64,000 nucleotides of DNA, from NCBI GenBank assembly GCA_963995505.1, contig OZ023181.1, positions 23,246,366 to 23,310,365 on the forward strand, given 5' to 3'. The notes beneath the pieces are model-generated. The model made no database searches, was not told where the DNA came from, and saw only the letters and a program-made list of their open reading frames with translations. Shown here in pieces: positions 23,196 to 36,274 of this stretch; position 1 is the stretch's first letter, and each line of letters begins with the position of its first letter. The DNA comes from Hypericum androsaemum. Lineage: Eukaryota; Streptophyta; Magnoliopsida; Malpighiales; Hypericaceae. The translations under genes were made by a program, and so were the position numbers.

Positions 23196-25594
23196 TGAAA
23201 TCTAATATACCATTTTTTTCAAAATGTACACATAAATAATTTTTTATTTATTTATGAGAGATGACCGACCTAATCCAAATCCAAATAATATAGATGGAAG
23301 TTGGTTTGTAACTTAAATTCTCTTAAGAAATATTAGATTTAACAGTACAAATATTTAAAATAAAATCCAAACCCAAATGCTTGAAACTTAGAGCCTTGCT
23401 AAGCGAGCAACACTTGGATAGAAAACAAAAAAACATGCTCTCCTCACAAGAAAACAAAACCGTCATTATCCACATCACCTTGTAATTTGCATGAATAAAT
23501 GCAGGCTTCCCTTCACACACACAAAATGCAGGCCTCGCCACGTGACCTCACTTCCTCCCTCTCATCACGTCACCACCTCTCCGGAGTTAAGGCTTGCCAA
23601 AAAGAAATCATTGATTTCTCTAACTGTTATTCTAACATTCACAAAATCAATTAATTTAAAGTTGTGTTAAAAAAATTTAGATATTTACTAAATTCTTCTA
23701 ATAAATATTTAACACTAATATATTTTTAAATAAATAATTTGATATATTCGGATTAAATTATGATAATAATATATACATCTTTGTTCTTTTGAGGAGCATC
23801 GAAGGGTCTCCACGTACAGAAACTAGTGAAAACCTCCCTATATATGTGGGCTCTATCTTATGACTTGATATATATGCTTGGGCTCGGGTGTTTCACAGTA
23901 ATTGTGGCTTATAACAAACGCAAAATTAAAGCAAAAAAGACAAACAAAGATAATAATAATGGAGGAGGAGGAAGAAAAAAGATTAGAAGGATCAGTCATG
24001 TGTCCTGTCGGCTAAATGAGACATGAAAGATAATGTATGGAGTGTTCGAGAAGAAAGAAGAGAGTCGATGAAAAGGTAAGAAGTGATAGATGATTGTAAA
24101 TAGGTAATTATGTGTGTGGGACTTATTAATCGACTAAAAAGGTGAAATGTAAATTATTTAAGTTAGACCTATGCTTTTCCTCGAGTTGACATTTAAAAAT
24201 ATATATATATATATATATAATTTTTTTGTCTGGAATACTCATTTAACTAATTAATCCAGAAATAATTTAGGTCAGACCACAAACAACAATAAACCTATGT
24301 ATATTGAGTTTTAACACATTAATGTTCCTAAGACTACAATTGTTGTGTGGTCCAACAAGCACTTAAACTATAAGGTTGTTCTAAATAAATAAGATAAGGT
24401 TGAATTATTTGATGATCGCATTGTTGCCAACTTTTTTTTTATTTTTGAATTTACTCGGGTTCGAAGTCACGAATCTTAGATTTAAAAGGAAATAAATGAG
24501 TAAAGATGCATCCAAACTGCATGTTCGTTTTTGTGTAATTTGACTTTTGAATCATATCAAATGATGGCCAATTAGCTCAAAAAAGAAATTCAAACACAGC
24601 GCCTATTTTTTGAGTCGTAGCATTTGATGATTTTTGTTATAGCGTAGGATTGTCTGGAACTTGAACGGTCGCATTATTATTGCATTCTTTGCACTATGCA
24701 CATGTATCAAGATACCATATTTTGCCTATGAGCGATAAAACTAATGTTGTAAAACCTATTATACTTTTTTTACAAGTGAAATTTTATTCATAAAAAAACA
24801 AACTCTAAAATAGTAAATAATTAAATTTACTATTCATTACACCATTTGTACTTATGAGCACAATTCTCCTTGCTATAAACAAAACACAGGTTTCAAATCT
24901 TGTGAACAGATCATTTAATGTTAAAATAGAAATGACATGGTTCAAATCTTTTTACCTCCGACTCCGTTCTGCCCAAGAAGAAGACCAATTAGTTATCTAG
25001 GAATTTCAAAAAGAAAAAGAAACAACAGGACCGGTTTGAAAGTTTTCAAACTCCGAGTGTCTGTTTGATTTTTTCACAAAAGTTATAAGAACCCTACATG
25101 AAATCTTCTCCATATCTTAACCCACCGGATCATCATCGCAGTCCTCTAAGTAGATAGAAATTTTATATTTTTTTAAAACTAAATTTTATACGATGACAAT
25201 GTTAAGAATTGAATCATAGATTTTCTATATAATTACAACGCTTTGTGTTGTTAGACTACAAGACTTTTGTCAGATATAAAGTTTATATGTTTTCCAACAG
25301 ATACGAACAACTAGGAGCATTTTAATAATTAACAACTCTTTGGTTTTTTAATATGCCAAGTAATTAACAAGGCCACAGGTTTGAAGCATGCAAGGGGTTC
25401 AATAAATAAAGTTGGGGATCCAACAAGTATTTGATTTAACCAATAAGTGTTGAGTTTGATTATTTGAAAATTTAATAATGTTAAATATTATTTGGAGAAT
25501 TTTGTCAATTTTTAAAGATCCCATCTGATTTAAATATAGATTAGTCGACTCAATAGATGTCGAAATACAATAGTATCAACTAACAAAAAAGGTT
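23196..25594. other. Intergenic, no gene recognised
   Basis: AT-rich; an AT dinucleotide run at 24200-24220. No domain-bearing open frame. Confidence 0.45.
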
Positions 25595-25749
25595 TTGGAT
25601 TGAGTGGGGACAACATAAAAGTTGTCCATACGGAGGAGATTTCGTTTGGACCATTAGATTTTATTAAAAATCGTGTCTACAGATCTGACAGTCATCAAAA
25701 ATCGTGTTTATAAATCAAAAATTTTGATCCATTTTCCTACTCAATCCAA
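25595..25749 (-). mobile_element. MITE-like inverted-repeat element, copy 2
   Basis: Starts TTGGATTGAGTGGGGACAAC and ends CTACTCAATCCAA. The interior matches the copy at 4082-4255 in the opposite orientation, including AATCGTGTCTACAGATCTGA. About 155 bp with a weak hairpin shape overall. Confidence 0.6.
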
Positions 25750-26161
25750 CCTCAACAAAAAGTTGGGACTACAAAAGAAGAAGATGATCAAAAAATATAA
25801 TCCCTTCATTTTCCTGGTTGGAAAGAATGGGAAGATGATGGGAGTTAGATTCTCGACACATGCTGTATCTCATAAAGGCAAAGTTGGTGGCAATCATCTT
25901 TCCCAATTGCCCAGGACACTTAAATTAAATTATATCCCAACGACAATATTATAATCCACTTTGTCCTTAACAGACTAATTAAATTAATCCCCTCGTAACC
26001 TATTATTTTAACCCCTCTCGTGTTTTGACTTTCCAGCAAAAAGTCCAATTGACTTTAGCGTCTCAAAATCACTTTCAACAAGCTTTTCTCAGGCATATGG
26101 GTGGCTATAAAAGAAAAGGTTCTCTTCGTCCCAGAAGAGGAAAGGACGATCAATTAAAATT

Positions 26162-27284
26162 GGGTAAATTACACTCAGGCCATTGGTATTTGGTATATTT
26201 TACGCTTGCCCCCTGTATTTCGGTAATCGATTAAAAACTCTCCGAGGTTTGGTTTTATTATACTCTCAGGCCTCTCGCTGACGTCATCAAGTATTTTATT
26301 ATTTTTTTAATCCTAAAATAACAATTCTGCCCCTATAGTCGGCTCCTACCTTTCCTTGGACGACCCTCATCATCTCCAGCCACCCTCCAGTCAGTTTTTC
26401 GGCGACAACTAAAACATCGTCGTCTGCGTCCACTGCTCCTCCTCGTCACTCTGGAAGGAAACCGACCGCGAGAGCCCAAACGAGTGGTCGTCTGCAGTGG
26501 TTAAGCTCGTGGAGAAATTCGCCGTCGCTGCGCCGCCTTGGGGAAATTTGGACTGGTGCGACGGTAAGTCCCTCGGCACCCTCGCCCGCGCCAACTTCAA
26601 CCTCCACCGCTCCCTCGCCAAGGAGGTCGACGACGACGTATTGTACGGTTACCGCCCACTCACCACCCATCATCGTGACCTTCACCGTGTCCAAATCAGA
26701 GTTCGGAATCGTCCTGGAGCCTTCTTCTGGATTGGGTCGATGGTCCGGGACGAGGCCCGAGGGAGATCTTTCTCGACGACGGCGACGGCGGTCTCGACGG
26801 TTTTGCAGATTTCTCCCCGGTGCAGATCAAGTCGAGGCTGGAGGAGAGACTAAGAAGAAGGCTGATATTGTCTCTCCTCAGCCAAAAAAAGATGCCGACG
26901 ACGGCGAGAAGAAGGAAGAACGAGAGCTTGGTTGAGTATAGACAATATCAACGAGAGCTTGAACACCAACGAGAGCTTGGTGCGACGGTAAGCCCCTTGG
27001 CCCCTTCTGTTGCCTACGCCGACGAGAGCTTGAGGACCGACTCCGACGTCCAAGAACGAGGGGTTATCAACGTTAATTATATATTTAATTAATTTATTGG
27101 CCTTTTATTTTTTTGTTAAGGGTAAAAAAGTCATTTTCTTGAAAAAAAAATTGATTGTTGACGTCAGCGAGGGGTCTGAGAGTGTAATAAAACTAAACTT
27201 CATAGAATTTTTAATCGATTACCAAAATACAGGGGGCCGAGCCTTAAATATACCAAAATTTGAGGGCCTGAGCGTAATTTACCC
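26162..27284 (+). mobile_element. Mutator-like element carrying captured gene DNA (Pack-MULE)
   Basis: The left end GGGTAAATTACACTCAGGCC and the right end (inverted GGGTAAATTACGCTCAGGCC) are close inverted copies. Similarity extends about 150-180 bp inward and includes CGGTAATCGATTAAAAA and TGACGTCA blocks. The flanking 9-bp duplication ATTAAAATT is perfect (26153-26161 and 27285-27293), the MULE hallmark. The interior is GC-rich unlike its surroundings and holds a fragment of a FAD-dependent oxidoreductase gene. No transposase. Confidence 0.92.
26497..26740 (+). pseudogene. Captured fragment of a FAD-dependent (DAO-type) oxidoreductase gene
   Basis: The plus strand reads LVEKFAVAAPPWG, then LDWCDGKSLGTLARANFNLH and YGYRPLTTHH. 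This is the segment just after the N-terminal FAD-binding loop in a plant D-amino-acid-oxidase-family protein I know from Arabidopsis. The dinucleotide-binding GGG motif is not included. After YGYRPLTT the frame shifts, and the next reading, VTFTVSKSEFGIVLEPSSG, also fits the same parent in another frame. Farther right, PQPKKDADDGEKKEE may come from a different gene. The fragment has no start codon of its own in context, and indels make it a pseudogene. Confidence 0.7.
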
Positions 27285-27458
27285 ATTAAAATTTGCCAGG
27301 AATTGTTGGGTTAAAGACTTATTTTTTAAGTGAAAAATATCAGTAAACATTAATTTCCAGTGTAAAATAAAGTGATAAGTACAAACGCACAGTCATTAAT
27401 TTTGGTCACAAAACTTTAAATTAATACATCGCATAAACTCGAACCCGCTTAATTTTTT

Positions 27459-27881
27459 GGCAAAAGTACATTTTAGTACTTTGTAGTTTTGACTATTTGC
27501 ACACCACTACTATGTTGTTTCAAAATATTTGATTAACTGATAGAGATTTCTCAAATGGACACTCCATTATTTGAGTAAGTTTATTGGTTAAAAATACCTC
27601 AAGTTTAATTCGGAAAAAAATAGTTTAAATAATCTTTCGAAACAAATTAGAAAATATATATGAAAAAACTCATTTTTCACTCCCGCAATATTTTTGCATA
27701 TTTTCGTAATTTAATTTTAAAATTTTAATTTACCGATAATTGAGGGTATTTTTGTCTAAAAAATATATTCAAAAAGTATTGTCAATTTGTAAAATGTATG
27801 TCACTTGTTCAAACATTTTGAAATAAAAAATAATTATGTTTAAATAGGCGAAACCATATTGTACTAAACTTCACTTTTACC
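27459..27881. mobile_element. MULE-like MITE, 423 bp
   Basis: Ends are GGCAAAAGTACATTTTAGTAC and the inverted GGTAAAAGTGAAGTTTAGTAC. The inverted similarity continues with TTTCAAAATATTTGA against TTTCAAAATGTTTGA about 60-70 bp in. Flanks TAATTTTTT and TAATGTTTA agree at 7 of 9 positions, which suggests an old 9-bp duplication. No coding capacity. Confidence 0.65.
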
Positions 27882-30800
27882 TAATGTTTAAATACTTGTT
27901 GGGAGAATTTTGCCATCTTTCAAAAGTTCTATCCGGCTCAAACTTGGATTAGTCGGCCTAGTAGGCCGGATACCAAGTGGTTCTAAACCCAAAATAAACC
28001 CTAATGTTTTTCATAATCCCAGAGCATCTATACTATTATATATTTTTAATTTAATTATGACGTAATTTGATTTGACAGGTACTTGGCTCTTCCAAACCAG
28101 TTAATCCCCAATAGGTGACAAGCCAAAGACAAAAACAAAAAACGAAAGAGCGCAGAGCAACGTAACGTGTATATATAGTTGAATTGCAACACCGATATTA
28201 AGTGTTTCCCCCAATAATTTCACTGATGGCCCCGCTACTATTGCACTGAAATCTGAGGTTTTTGTCTGTTTCAGCCTTGTTGGTATCTGAGGAAATGAAC
28301 CAAAAGTTGGCATCTACATGGAGTCCAACAAAAACCCAAAAATATTTCACTGTTTAGAAAATAAACAATGAATGAATTATTATTATTAGGTGGAATCCAT
28401 GGTTTATATGGCAGACATTTCTTATCATCTCTCACCCAAATGCATAGACGTGCACAGTTATTTTTTATAAGTAGAGTTTTATTTTATAATTATTTAAAAA
28501 TGTACAACCACGAGCATTGGATTCTCTCATATGGTAAGTTGCAGCCGCTTGGTCTCGTAAAAACTTACAATTAAAAACATTTTTCGTATCCGCTCTCATC
28601 AAAATTATTAAATTAAATATGTTTGGACGAGAATCTACTATGATGAATTACCTTCTCACTCATGCAGATGCATAGAAGGATCATACATGTATGAGTGTAC
28701 CAGATCTCATTAAAATTGTAAAGTTAAACACGTTTTGGCAAGAATACTACGAAAATTTGTATGCATTTCATTCCTCTCTTTTTAGAAATGATCAAAAAGA
28801 GGTGTATAGAAGATATGTTTTTTTAGGAGAAGAAAAAACAAGAATACTACAGGAATTTTTATGCCTTTCATTCCTCTCTTGTTTTTTTTTGTTTTCTATG
28901 GGAGTATAGTTTCACAGTTTCCTTTTTTTCAAAAATACTTTGCTTTTAAGGGGAAATAGGTCCTGACAAGTGGTGGTACCGTCAGGGTCTGAAAAGGCAA
29001 CGTGCAGTAGCGTAATTATTAAATACGGGAGGGGAAAAAAGTTACCGAAACAGAATAAGAAATTATTAAATGGGTTAAAATATGTAAAAGCAAAGATAAA
29101 GGTGGGAAAATAAAGTAAGACAAAAAAATGTTGGGACTTAACTCATTTCTCGAGAAAAGTCAAAAAAGTACCCTTTAAAGTTTGGCATATCACAGAGACA
29201 AATATACCCATATCCAGACCCTGTTTTAACTAGTGTCCCCTTAAAAAAGAACACTTTTTTTTCAAAAAATGAACAGATTAAAGGAAAGAAAATGATTTTT
29301 TCCTAAAATTATTGGGTATCTGGTTGACTAATTTATGCTGCAGCTGAATAAATCACAAAAAATGAAAAAAATTATTGCCTAATTTCAGCTCAATTGTGTT
29401 TTTGAATTATATGTCAATTTTTTTGATAAAATTAGAACAACTCTTAAACATCTGTTAATTATTTTACGATTTATCCTCTTTCAGTTCCGAGCAAAAGGAC
29501 ATCCCACGAAAGTGCTGACCATTTTAACCATTAACAAACTCTCTCTCCCTCCAATAGGCAAATGAGAAGATTCCCCAAATCTTTCTCATGAGAGGAAGAT
29601 TTTAATGGGTGGGACCCCTTAAATTTGTATTTTCATGCTTATTATTTTAATGGTTATTATGTTGTTTCCTTTTGTTTGCTCCAACAGCTATGTTGGATAA
29701 CATAAATGCAATGTATAGTCATGACTCATGAAGTTTTTAATACATTTTTTTATTTTAATCAAAATGTCTCAAATTTAAGTATCGACAACTCGACACTATA
29801 CATGTGCAAATTATAACGACCCGGATGCAATATCGGCTGTTTCCCACAATTGATTGAATGTGTTTGGTCACGTTTTATAAGGGGGACAAGACTTTGGGAT
29901 GGAATAAAAATAATAGCATCCAACAAGTATATCTGGCCCTCCAATTTTGACACAAGTGGGTGGATATATAGAACCCAACAGAGGCTATTAGCTGCCCTTC
30001 ATCACTTTTTCTGTCTTATGCTGGTTATGCTTATTCTCTTGTTTGGATAGATATAAAGCGATAAATAACCATAATAAATTAAAATCCAATCACCACTTTT
30101 TTCTAGACCAATTATGGTCCTCCATGCCTAATTCTATCAATTTCCTTGGGAGACAATGTCTTTTTAATTAGAGTACCAATTAGATTAACTAGTGAGAGAG
30201 TTATTTAATGTTAATAAAAAAAATTCAAATTTGAGTCATTTAGAATACATCAATGTTAAATAATTGTTGAGAGGATTTTGTCACATTTCAAAAATCATAC
30301 TTGACTCGAAATTGTATTAACTGACACACTGGGTATCTCGATACCATATAGTATAAAAAATATTGTCAAATCATTTCACTAGTCTAACATTTATTTTAAA
30401 ATGGAAGAGATGGAAAACCGAAAGAATGACAACAAATAAAACCCACCAAAACTATCACATGTTATCTTTCTTATTTCTTGTTTTTCCTTTATATTGCTCA
30501 TGTGTTCATGCTATACCTAATTAATTTGGATAGGATTTAGGAAATTCTCGAGCAATAATCTTTTGTCTCTCTGTTCGTTTTCCTTTTATTTTTTTCTTTT
30601 TGTCCTTCTACTTGATGTAATGGGTTCCAACTATTGGGTCGATGAATTTGAGAAGCCAGAGCCTTGATGGCATCTCATAGTACTACTAGTGGTAGCGGCC
30701 CATAATGTTATTTGTCTAGCCAAAAATCCTTTTTTTGGGGTAATGTCTAGCCAAAAATAGATTGATGTCTCTGAATTTTTTTTTTTTGATAAGTATGTCT

Positions 30801-31069
30801 CTGAAATCTGTTGTATGTATAGTTGTTTAAATGGATTGTAGATCCATCCAGAACTCAATTGAAAAATCAAAAACTTGAGTGGCCTCACATGTCATTGTAG
30901 CTAAGAATTACAAGTTCCGATACTATATTAGAATTATAATTAGTATAGAATTCTCGGCAGTAGAGTCTGGTTAATATTTTAAATATTTTAATTATGAAAT
31001 CTAGAGTTTGAATCATTGGTTGATATTTTAGTTCTGCCTAGCTAAAAAATGTGCCCTCAAAATAAGGAA
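27882..31069. other. Intergenic, no gene recognised
   Basis: AT-rich. A short diverged duplication near 28680-28870 (AAGAATACTACR and ATGCMTTTCATTCCTCTCTT twice). No coding gene supported. Confidence 0.45.
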
Positions 31070-32176
31070 TGAATAATTACCAATCTTTCCTAAAACTCTC
31101 TCTCTGTGAGAGCACCTCTCTAAGGTTTATTACTCACTTGCTCTCTCGGCTCCGTCGCTGCACCCCTTCCGTCGCTCACCGCTCCCAACTTCTTGCTCGT
31201 CACCGCCGTTGCCGCTCCATCGTCGCTCTCTCTGTCCCATGCCCAGCTCGAAGCTCGCCTCAGCTCTCCGTCTCCGTCGCCTCAGCTCGTCGCTCGCTTC
31301 AGCTCTCCATCTCCGTCGCTCGCCTCAGCTCTCCATCGTCATCGTCGCCGCCGTCGCTTATCGCTCACCTTACCGTCACACACCTCTCTGTCGCTCTCCA
31401 AGACCCGCTCCCAGCTCCAAGCTCGTCGCCCCTCTCCCGTTGCTCTGTGACACCCACTCCCTTCTCGTGGCCGTCGCTTACCGCTCGCCTGGCCTGATCT
31501 CCACGGCTGGGCCTTTTAAGGTCATCGGCGGTCCCCGGGGAGGATGGTCGCCTCCGATCTCTGCCCCGATCGGCTCTTTGTCCTTCTCGCTTCTCTTTTT
31601 ATTTTATGCTTTCCCGTCTGTGTTGCTTTCGTTGTTTGTTTCTGTCTATGTATGTCTTCTCTTTTTATTTTATGCTTTCCCGTCAGTGTTGCTTTCGTTG
31701 TTTGTTTTTGCTCTCGAGTCACACGTGTTTAGTGGTTGCGTCTATGTATGTTTGTTTTTGCTCTCGAGTCACACGTGTTTAGTGGTTGCGTTGGGCTTTC
31801 ACATTTTTTATTTTTACTTATGCTTTTGCTTGGATCGGCTTTCGCCTGAACTGAGATCCTTTCGGATCTCGTTGCCTGTTCGATGGTTGTGGGTGGAGAA
31901 CCTTTTCTCGGTCGATTTACGTCGACCTTGGCTCTCATCTGAGTGTTTCTTGTATGCATTCAGATGCCCTCTTGACGGTGTCTTGAGGTTATTGGCTGAA
32001 GCTTGATTCGGCAGAAATCCGCTCCGATCATCGCCCCCCGTCGTGTCACCCTGCTGTTATCGGACTGACTTTCGTTTTTTGCTTGAGTTTCTTATCTTAT
32101 GCCTGTATTTTTCTTTATTATTCTATAACTTGTTTATAATATAGGCTTTGCCCCACTTTAATCCCTAAAAAAAAAA
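31070..32176 (+). mobile_element. Poly(A)-tailed retroposon, probably a deleted LINE
   Basis: A 9-bp duplication AATAAGGAA flanks it (31061-31069 and 32177-32185), and the right end is a run of As after GGCTTTGCCCCACTTTAATCCC. Duplication plus A tail is the mark of target-primed reverse transcription. The left part is CT-rich with CGTCGCTC-type repeats, and an imperfect tandem repeat sits at 31595-31790 (TTTTTATTTTATGCTTTCCCG and CTCGAGTCACACGTGTTTAG, two copies each). Neither ORF1 nor reverse transcriptase is present, so it may be a 5'UTR/3'UTR deletion derivative of a plant L1-type LINE. The long open frame inside (31209-32006) is low-complexity and probably not a protein. Confidence 0.7.
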
Positions 32177-32613
32177 AATAAGGAACAACAAAAAGAAAAC
32201 AAAGAGAAACCTTGCTGGACTGGAGAAGTGCATTATAATTTGAAGTTCTAAATACTGAAGGCGGGCCTCTCGTTTAGTTAAAGTGGTCCACCAGGCCCAT
32301 ATATTATGATAAAAGTGTGGACAGAGCACAAAATTGTGACGGTATCTTGACAAACTAATAAAAAGGACTTATGAAGCATATCACAATACAAATTAAAATC
32401 AACCACCTTCCAAATATCAAAGGAATATAAAGTTTTTTTGATTGAAACCACATTGTGTTCTAACACCATACACCGTAGATCGATTAATTCAAATTCGAGT
32501 TCGATAGAATCTTTGAACGGCCACAAATCTCACCAAATAAATGACATAAAGATTAATTAACTTAGACTCCATCTTTTGAGGAGATGCATATTAAACAACC
32601 AATTACATTCCCA

Positions 32614-35508
32614 CTAGGGCAGTGAAGGTAACACAGAAATCTCATGCTCACAACGATTACAAAGGAAAATATGAGGAATCTCCTGATTATTTGGGATCCC
32701 AACGCACCTCGTATGTTGCCAAACATCACAAATATCGCATGTCACCAAACGCTCCCCATCATCTTCCATGGCTCCGCAATTGCAATCCACAACCTTGTCG
32801 TCCATGCCAACTTCGTAAATCGACGAGTTATTGCTGTTAATCAGCGATAACCCTCCTCGATCGACAAAATTAATGTCGTTAATCCTCCCTCGGAACACCA
32901 GTTTCCGTCCGACCTCGACTGCCCCGAAGACCAGGTTGCTGTCCCGGACGTTGTCCAAGCCCACGATCGAGTCTATGATGAAACCTCTGAGGCCCCAGTA
33001 GAGCTCCCCAAAGGTCCTAACCACCTCGAATTTAAGGTCGCAAAAGGTGGAATTGTTCTTGAGCGTGACACGCTCGAAAGGTTGAATTTTATGTTCGTGG
33101 GTGCCAATTAGGGCAATTGAGCAACAGAGATTGATTGACTTGCCTTGTGTTATGTCTGGTTCCGGAAATTTGTCGGAGTATTCCTTGACGAGGATCTTGG
33201 AATCGAGAATAACACTCGCAGCTGCCGGAATTGAATTGAGAATCCCAATGTTTAGGGCAATTGGCTTGTGATCTTGGAGGATATACTTGTACAAGAAGTA
33301 AACGTCCTTCATCAATTGAGTCCTTGTCATTTTTTTGCATCTCCCAATTGTCAATTGTTGGTTCTCCGGTAGCACATTGGAGATGTCCTCCAGGCAGTAC
33401 TCCAATATTTTGGTCACCGGATTGAGGCTCCGGCGGACGAGGTAGCTCCCCACGATGTGGTTCCCGAGCGACTTCAACACGTAGTCTAAGAGGCCCGTGT
33501 CGCCAATGTACACGCGCGCGGCGTCCCTTAGTTCTTGGCGCGAGATCCACCTCGGCTGAGACCCTTTGAGGGCCTCGACAATGACTCTGATCGCCATCTC
33601 AACTCGCTTCGGGGACCAACGACAATTAGGCTCCCAAATGACCCCGACATCGCTGGCGCATATCTGGTTTTCGTGGGGGAGGCGGGGCTTGAGCTCCATC
33701 ATGAACCGGAGTAGGTCGCCGAACGTGGCTAGTACATGGCCCGAGAGTGTCTGGTACCTTGACAAAATGATTGGCAAGTCATTGTTGGTGTTGCCTAGGA
33801 ATCGGAGGATCAGGGATAGAGGGATTCCTTGGATGGTTTCGATGGCTTTTTGGTAAATTGGTTGCGTGACACCGAAGCTTCCTCGGCCAAATTTGTATCC
33901 CCAATGGCTAAACCATGGCTCACCATAAGCTATCCCATGTAGTAGCCTTAATTCCATGCTCTTCTTCTGTGATGTATCCCTCAAGCTCACTCTCCTATAC
34001 CAAGCATACAAATTTAAGTGCATTATTATATCCCACGATCACACGATTAAATCTGCTATGATATCATATATAACGTTATATATCTAAACTTACTCCAGGT
34101 CTAAGCCAAAAGTTTAAATTGATAAATAGAGAAAAAACTATATGATTTGTATACTAAACTCTTAACATAATTTTGACATGTACAATATAGATCTAAGGTA
34201 GATCTTATAAGTTCCACTTATAAATTACATTAAATTCTTATAGTTCAGACTGTGACCGCCATTAAATAACAAATATCTGAGAATATTATATAGAATTGAA
34301 TAATCGGTTGATATTGACCTGGATCGTAATCCGAGGGACAGACGATCCCAGAACTCCATGATCTGCCAGCCAGACAAGCGGGAGCCAGCTTCCATGCCAT
34401 TAACACAGAGCAAATGGCCGAACCCATTAGAGTGGAAAACACCATGCATAAGATGACGATGATGATGGCCGCCACCACCCTGTATTAATTCCACGAAATT
34501 GAACTTACCCACTGTCGAAATCGTCTTCTTCATCCCGTCGTAGCTGAGGCAATGCGAGCTAATCGAGTCGCTCGACGGTAGCACGAAATGGTACTTCTTG
34601 TTGCAGATCATATGGTGGCCCCAACCTGAGCTATATATATAAGAAAGAACAACAAATCATCCACCATTAGAGAGCTTTCATGAGTTATTAATTAAGCAAG
34701 TGTGTTAAGCATCAGTTTTAGAGCTCTCATGGAAGTTTTTGGGCTTCTAGACATTGTTTTGGGCCCTAGGGTGTATTGGGTTTCTATTAGACCTTGGGGG
34801 TTTTGGGAGTCAATAAATCAATTTCCAATTGCAATCATCACTTCTAAGCTTGTCTAGATGGAAGGGGATTTAACATAATTTAGATTATAATTCACCAATA
34901 TCCGACCTAAACCATGTTCTTTTATATCTGTATTCATTCATATGTGATGTTGTTTCATCGAACCATGATGATTAATGACGTAATTCTTGACGTCAGTTAG
35001 AATATCTATGTCAAACATAAAATTTATAAACATACATAAAGAGTTATAATAATTCATTATTATAAAAAGAACATATTGGTCGAGAATAAACATGGCATAT
35101 TGATCTCGTCGTAATTCACTTGACATTCGTACTACGACAGTATTTCACAAACGAAAATAAACTGAAGTATATCAATCGAATGGAGGAATTAGTCGAGAAT
35201 ACTTCACCAACATATTTGCAATGCCTGCAATGTTGTTCAATCGACAGCTCAATGGGCTCTTCCACAACGAGCAAAAAGACATGAAAAGGAGGGTGCCGGT
35301 TGACTTCAAGATGGAAAGACCAACTTGGCATTAGTCCATCCCAAGCCACGCCTTCGAAATGGCCCAATTCAAGAAGCCTCCTCACATTTTGGCTAAAAGA
35401 ACCATCCAAATCAAGTGGATACCCATTCTCACAAAATGTGTTGAACTTGAACACTCTCTCTCCCAACTTCCTCTTCTTACAACTCACCAAGTACTCCAAA
35501 TGCGACAT
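32614..35508 (-). CDS. MS1: PHD-finger transcriptional regulator MALE STERILITY 1
   Basis: Three exons: 35208-35508, 34319-34625 and 32614-33994, giving 662 residues (the Arabidopsis protein is about 670). All splice sites are GT-AG and phases agree. The start is the ATG reading MSHLEYLVSCKKRKLGE; a TTG one codon upstream is not used. The middle of the protein matches MS1 block by block: WSFHLEVNRHPP, then GWGHHMICNKKYHFVLPS, FHSNGFGHLL, and RWISRQELRDAARVYIGDTG. The C-terminal PHD finger shows the Cys4-His-Cys3 pattern in CNCGAMEDDGE, CDICDVWQHTRC and FLCNRC. The protein ends within about 12 residues of the finger, as in MS1. Known role: a nuclear regulator in the anther tapetum, needed for pollen wall formation and tapetal death. 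Related PHD proteins MMD1/DUET are less similar. Confidence 0.93.
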
Positions 35509-36274
35509 CAAGAATGATCGAAAATTACTCCGACGGCTAATCTAGGTTGGTCGGAATTTTAGTTTGTCCTTGGAGAGGGGGGCTTGAACATGCAAAGATC
35601 AAGTTGGGATTCCTACAAGAGAGCAATTGAGACAAGATGGCTTCCTTTTTATACATGTATCCAAATTTCTAGAGTAGAAATGCGCCACGCCAAAAGTGCC
35701 GGGAAATAAAATTTGAGGAGGGCACCAAAGAGAATATGAAGTAATCAAATGTAGAGTGTGGAGTGGTTCGCTACTTTGCATGAATCAATTTAAAATCGAA
35801 TTCCATGCAAATATATCGCGGTTAACGTATCCGATGAGAGGTTTCTCCTCTAAATAAATGGATCACACGTTGGTCGTGTCAAAAATTATGTCACCGTTAA
35901 GTTGGTGCTATGGGCCGCATAGGAGGGCCCCGAGGCCCGACGAGAAATGATACCATTTCACAGAACCACACTTTAAGATCCGACAATATTCTATTAAAAA
36001 AAATACTGAATACCATCAAATTATTCAAAACGGCGCAGAAATAAAAGTTAAGATATAAAAATAAATTAAATTAGTCAGAAAGCTTCAGCCGGGAAAAATG
36101 GTCAAAAGGCAAAATTAACGAAAACAAGACATCAAAGGGTCAAAATCAAATCTTTCAATGGGAAACAGGTACGATTTCATATGAGGTCTTTTAGTATCTT
36201 TTCTCCTTCTTTAGGAAAGTCATTTAATACCACAAAAAAAGGATAGTCATCTAATTCCACCAAAAAAAAGAAGA
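35509..36274 (-). promoter_or_regulatory. Upstream region of MS1
   Basis: Contains the presumed leader and promoter of the gene on the minus strand. I see no clear TATA box at a convincing distance and no other gene. Confidence 0.3.

Noticed and set aside
31209..32006. 265-residue open frame
   Set aside because: Low-complexity, derived from tandem CT-rich repeats inside a retroposon; several alternative frames are equally open and no domain is visible.
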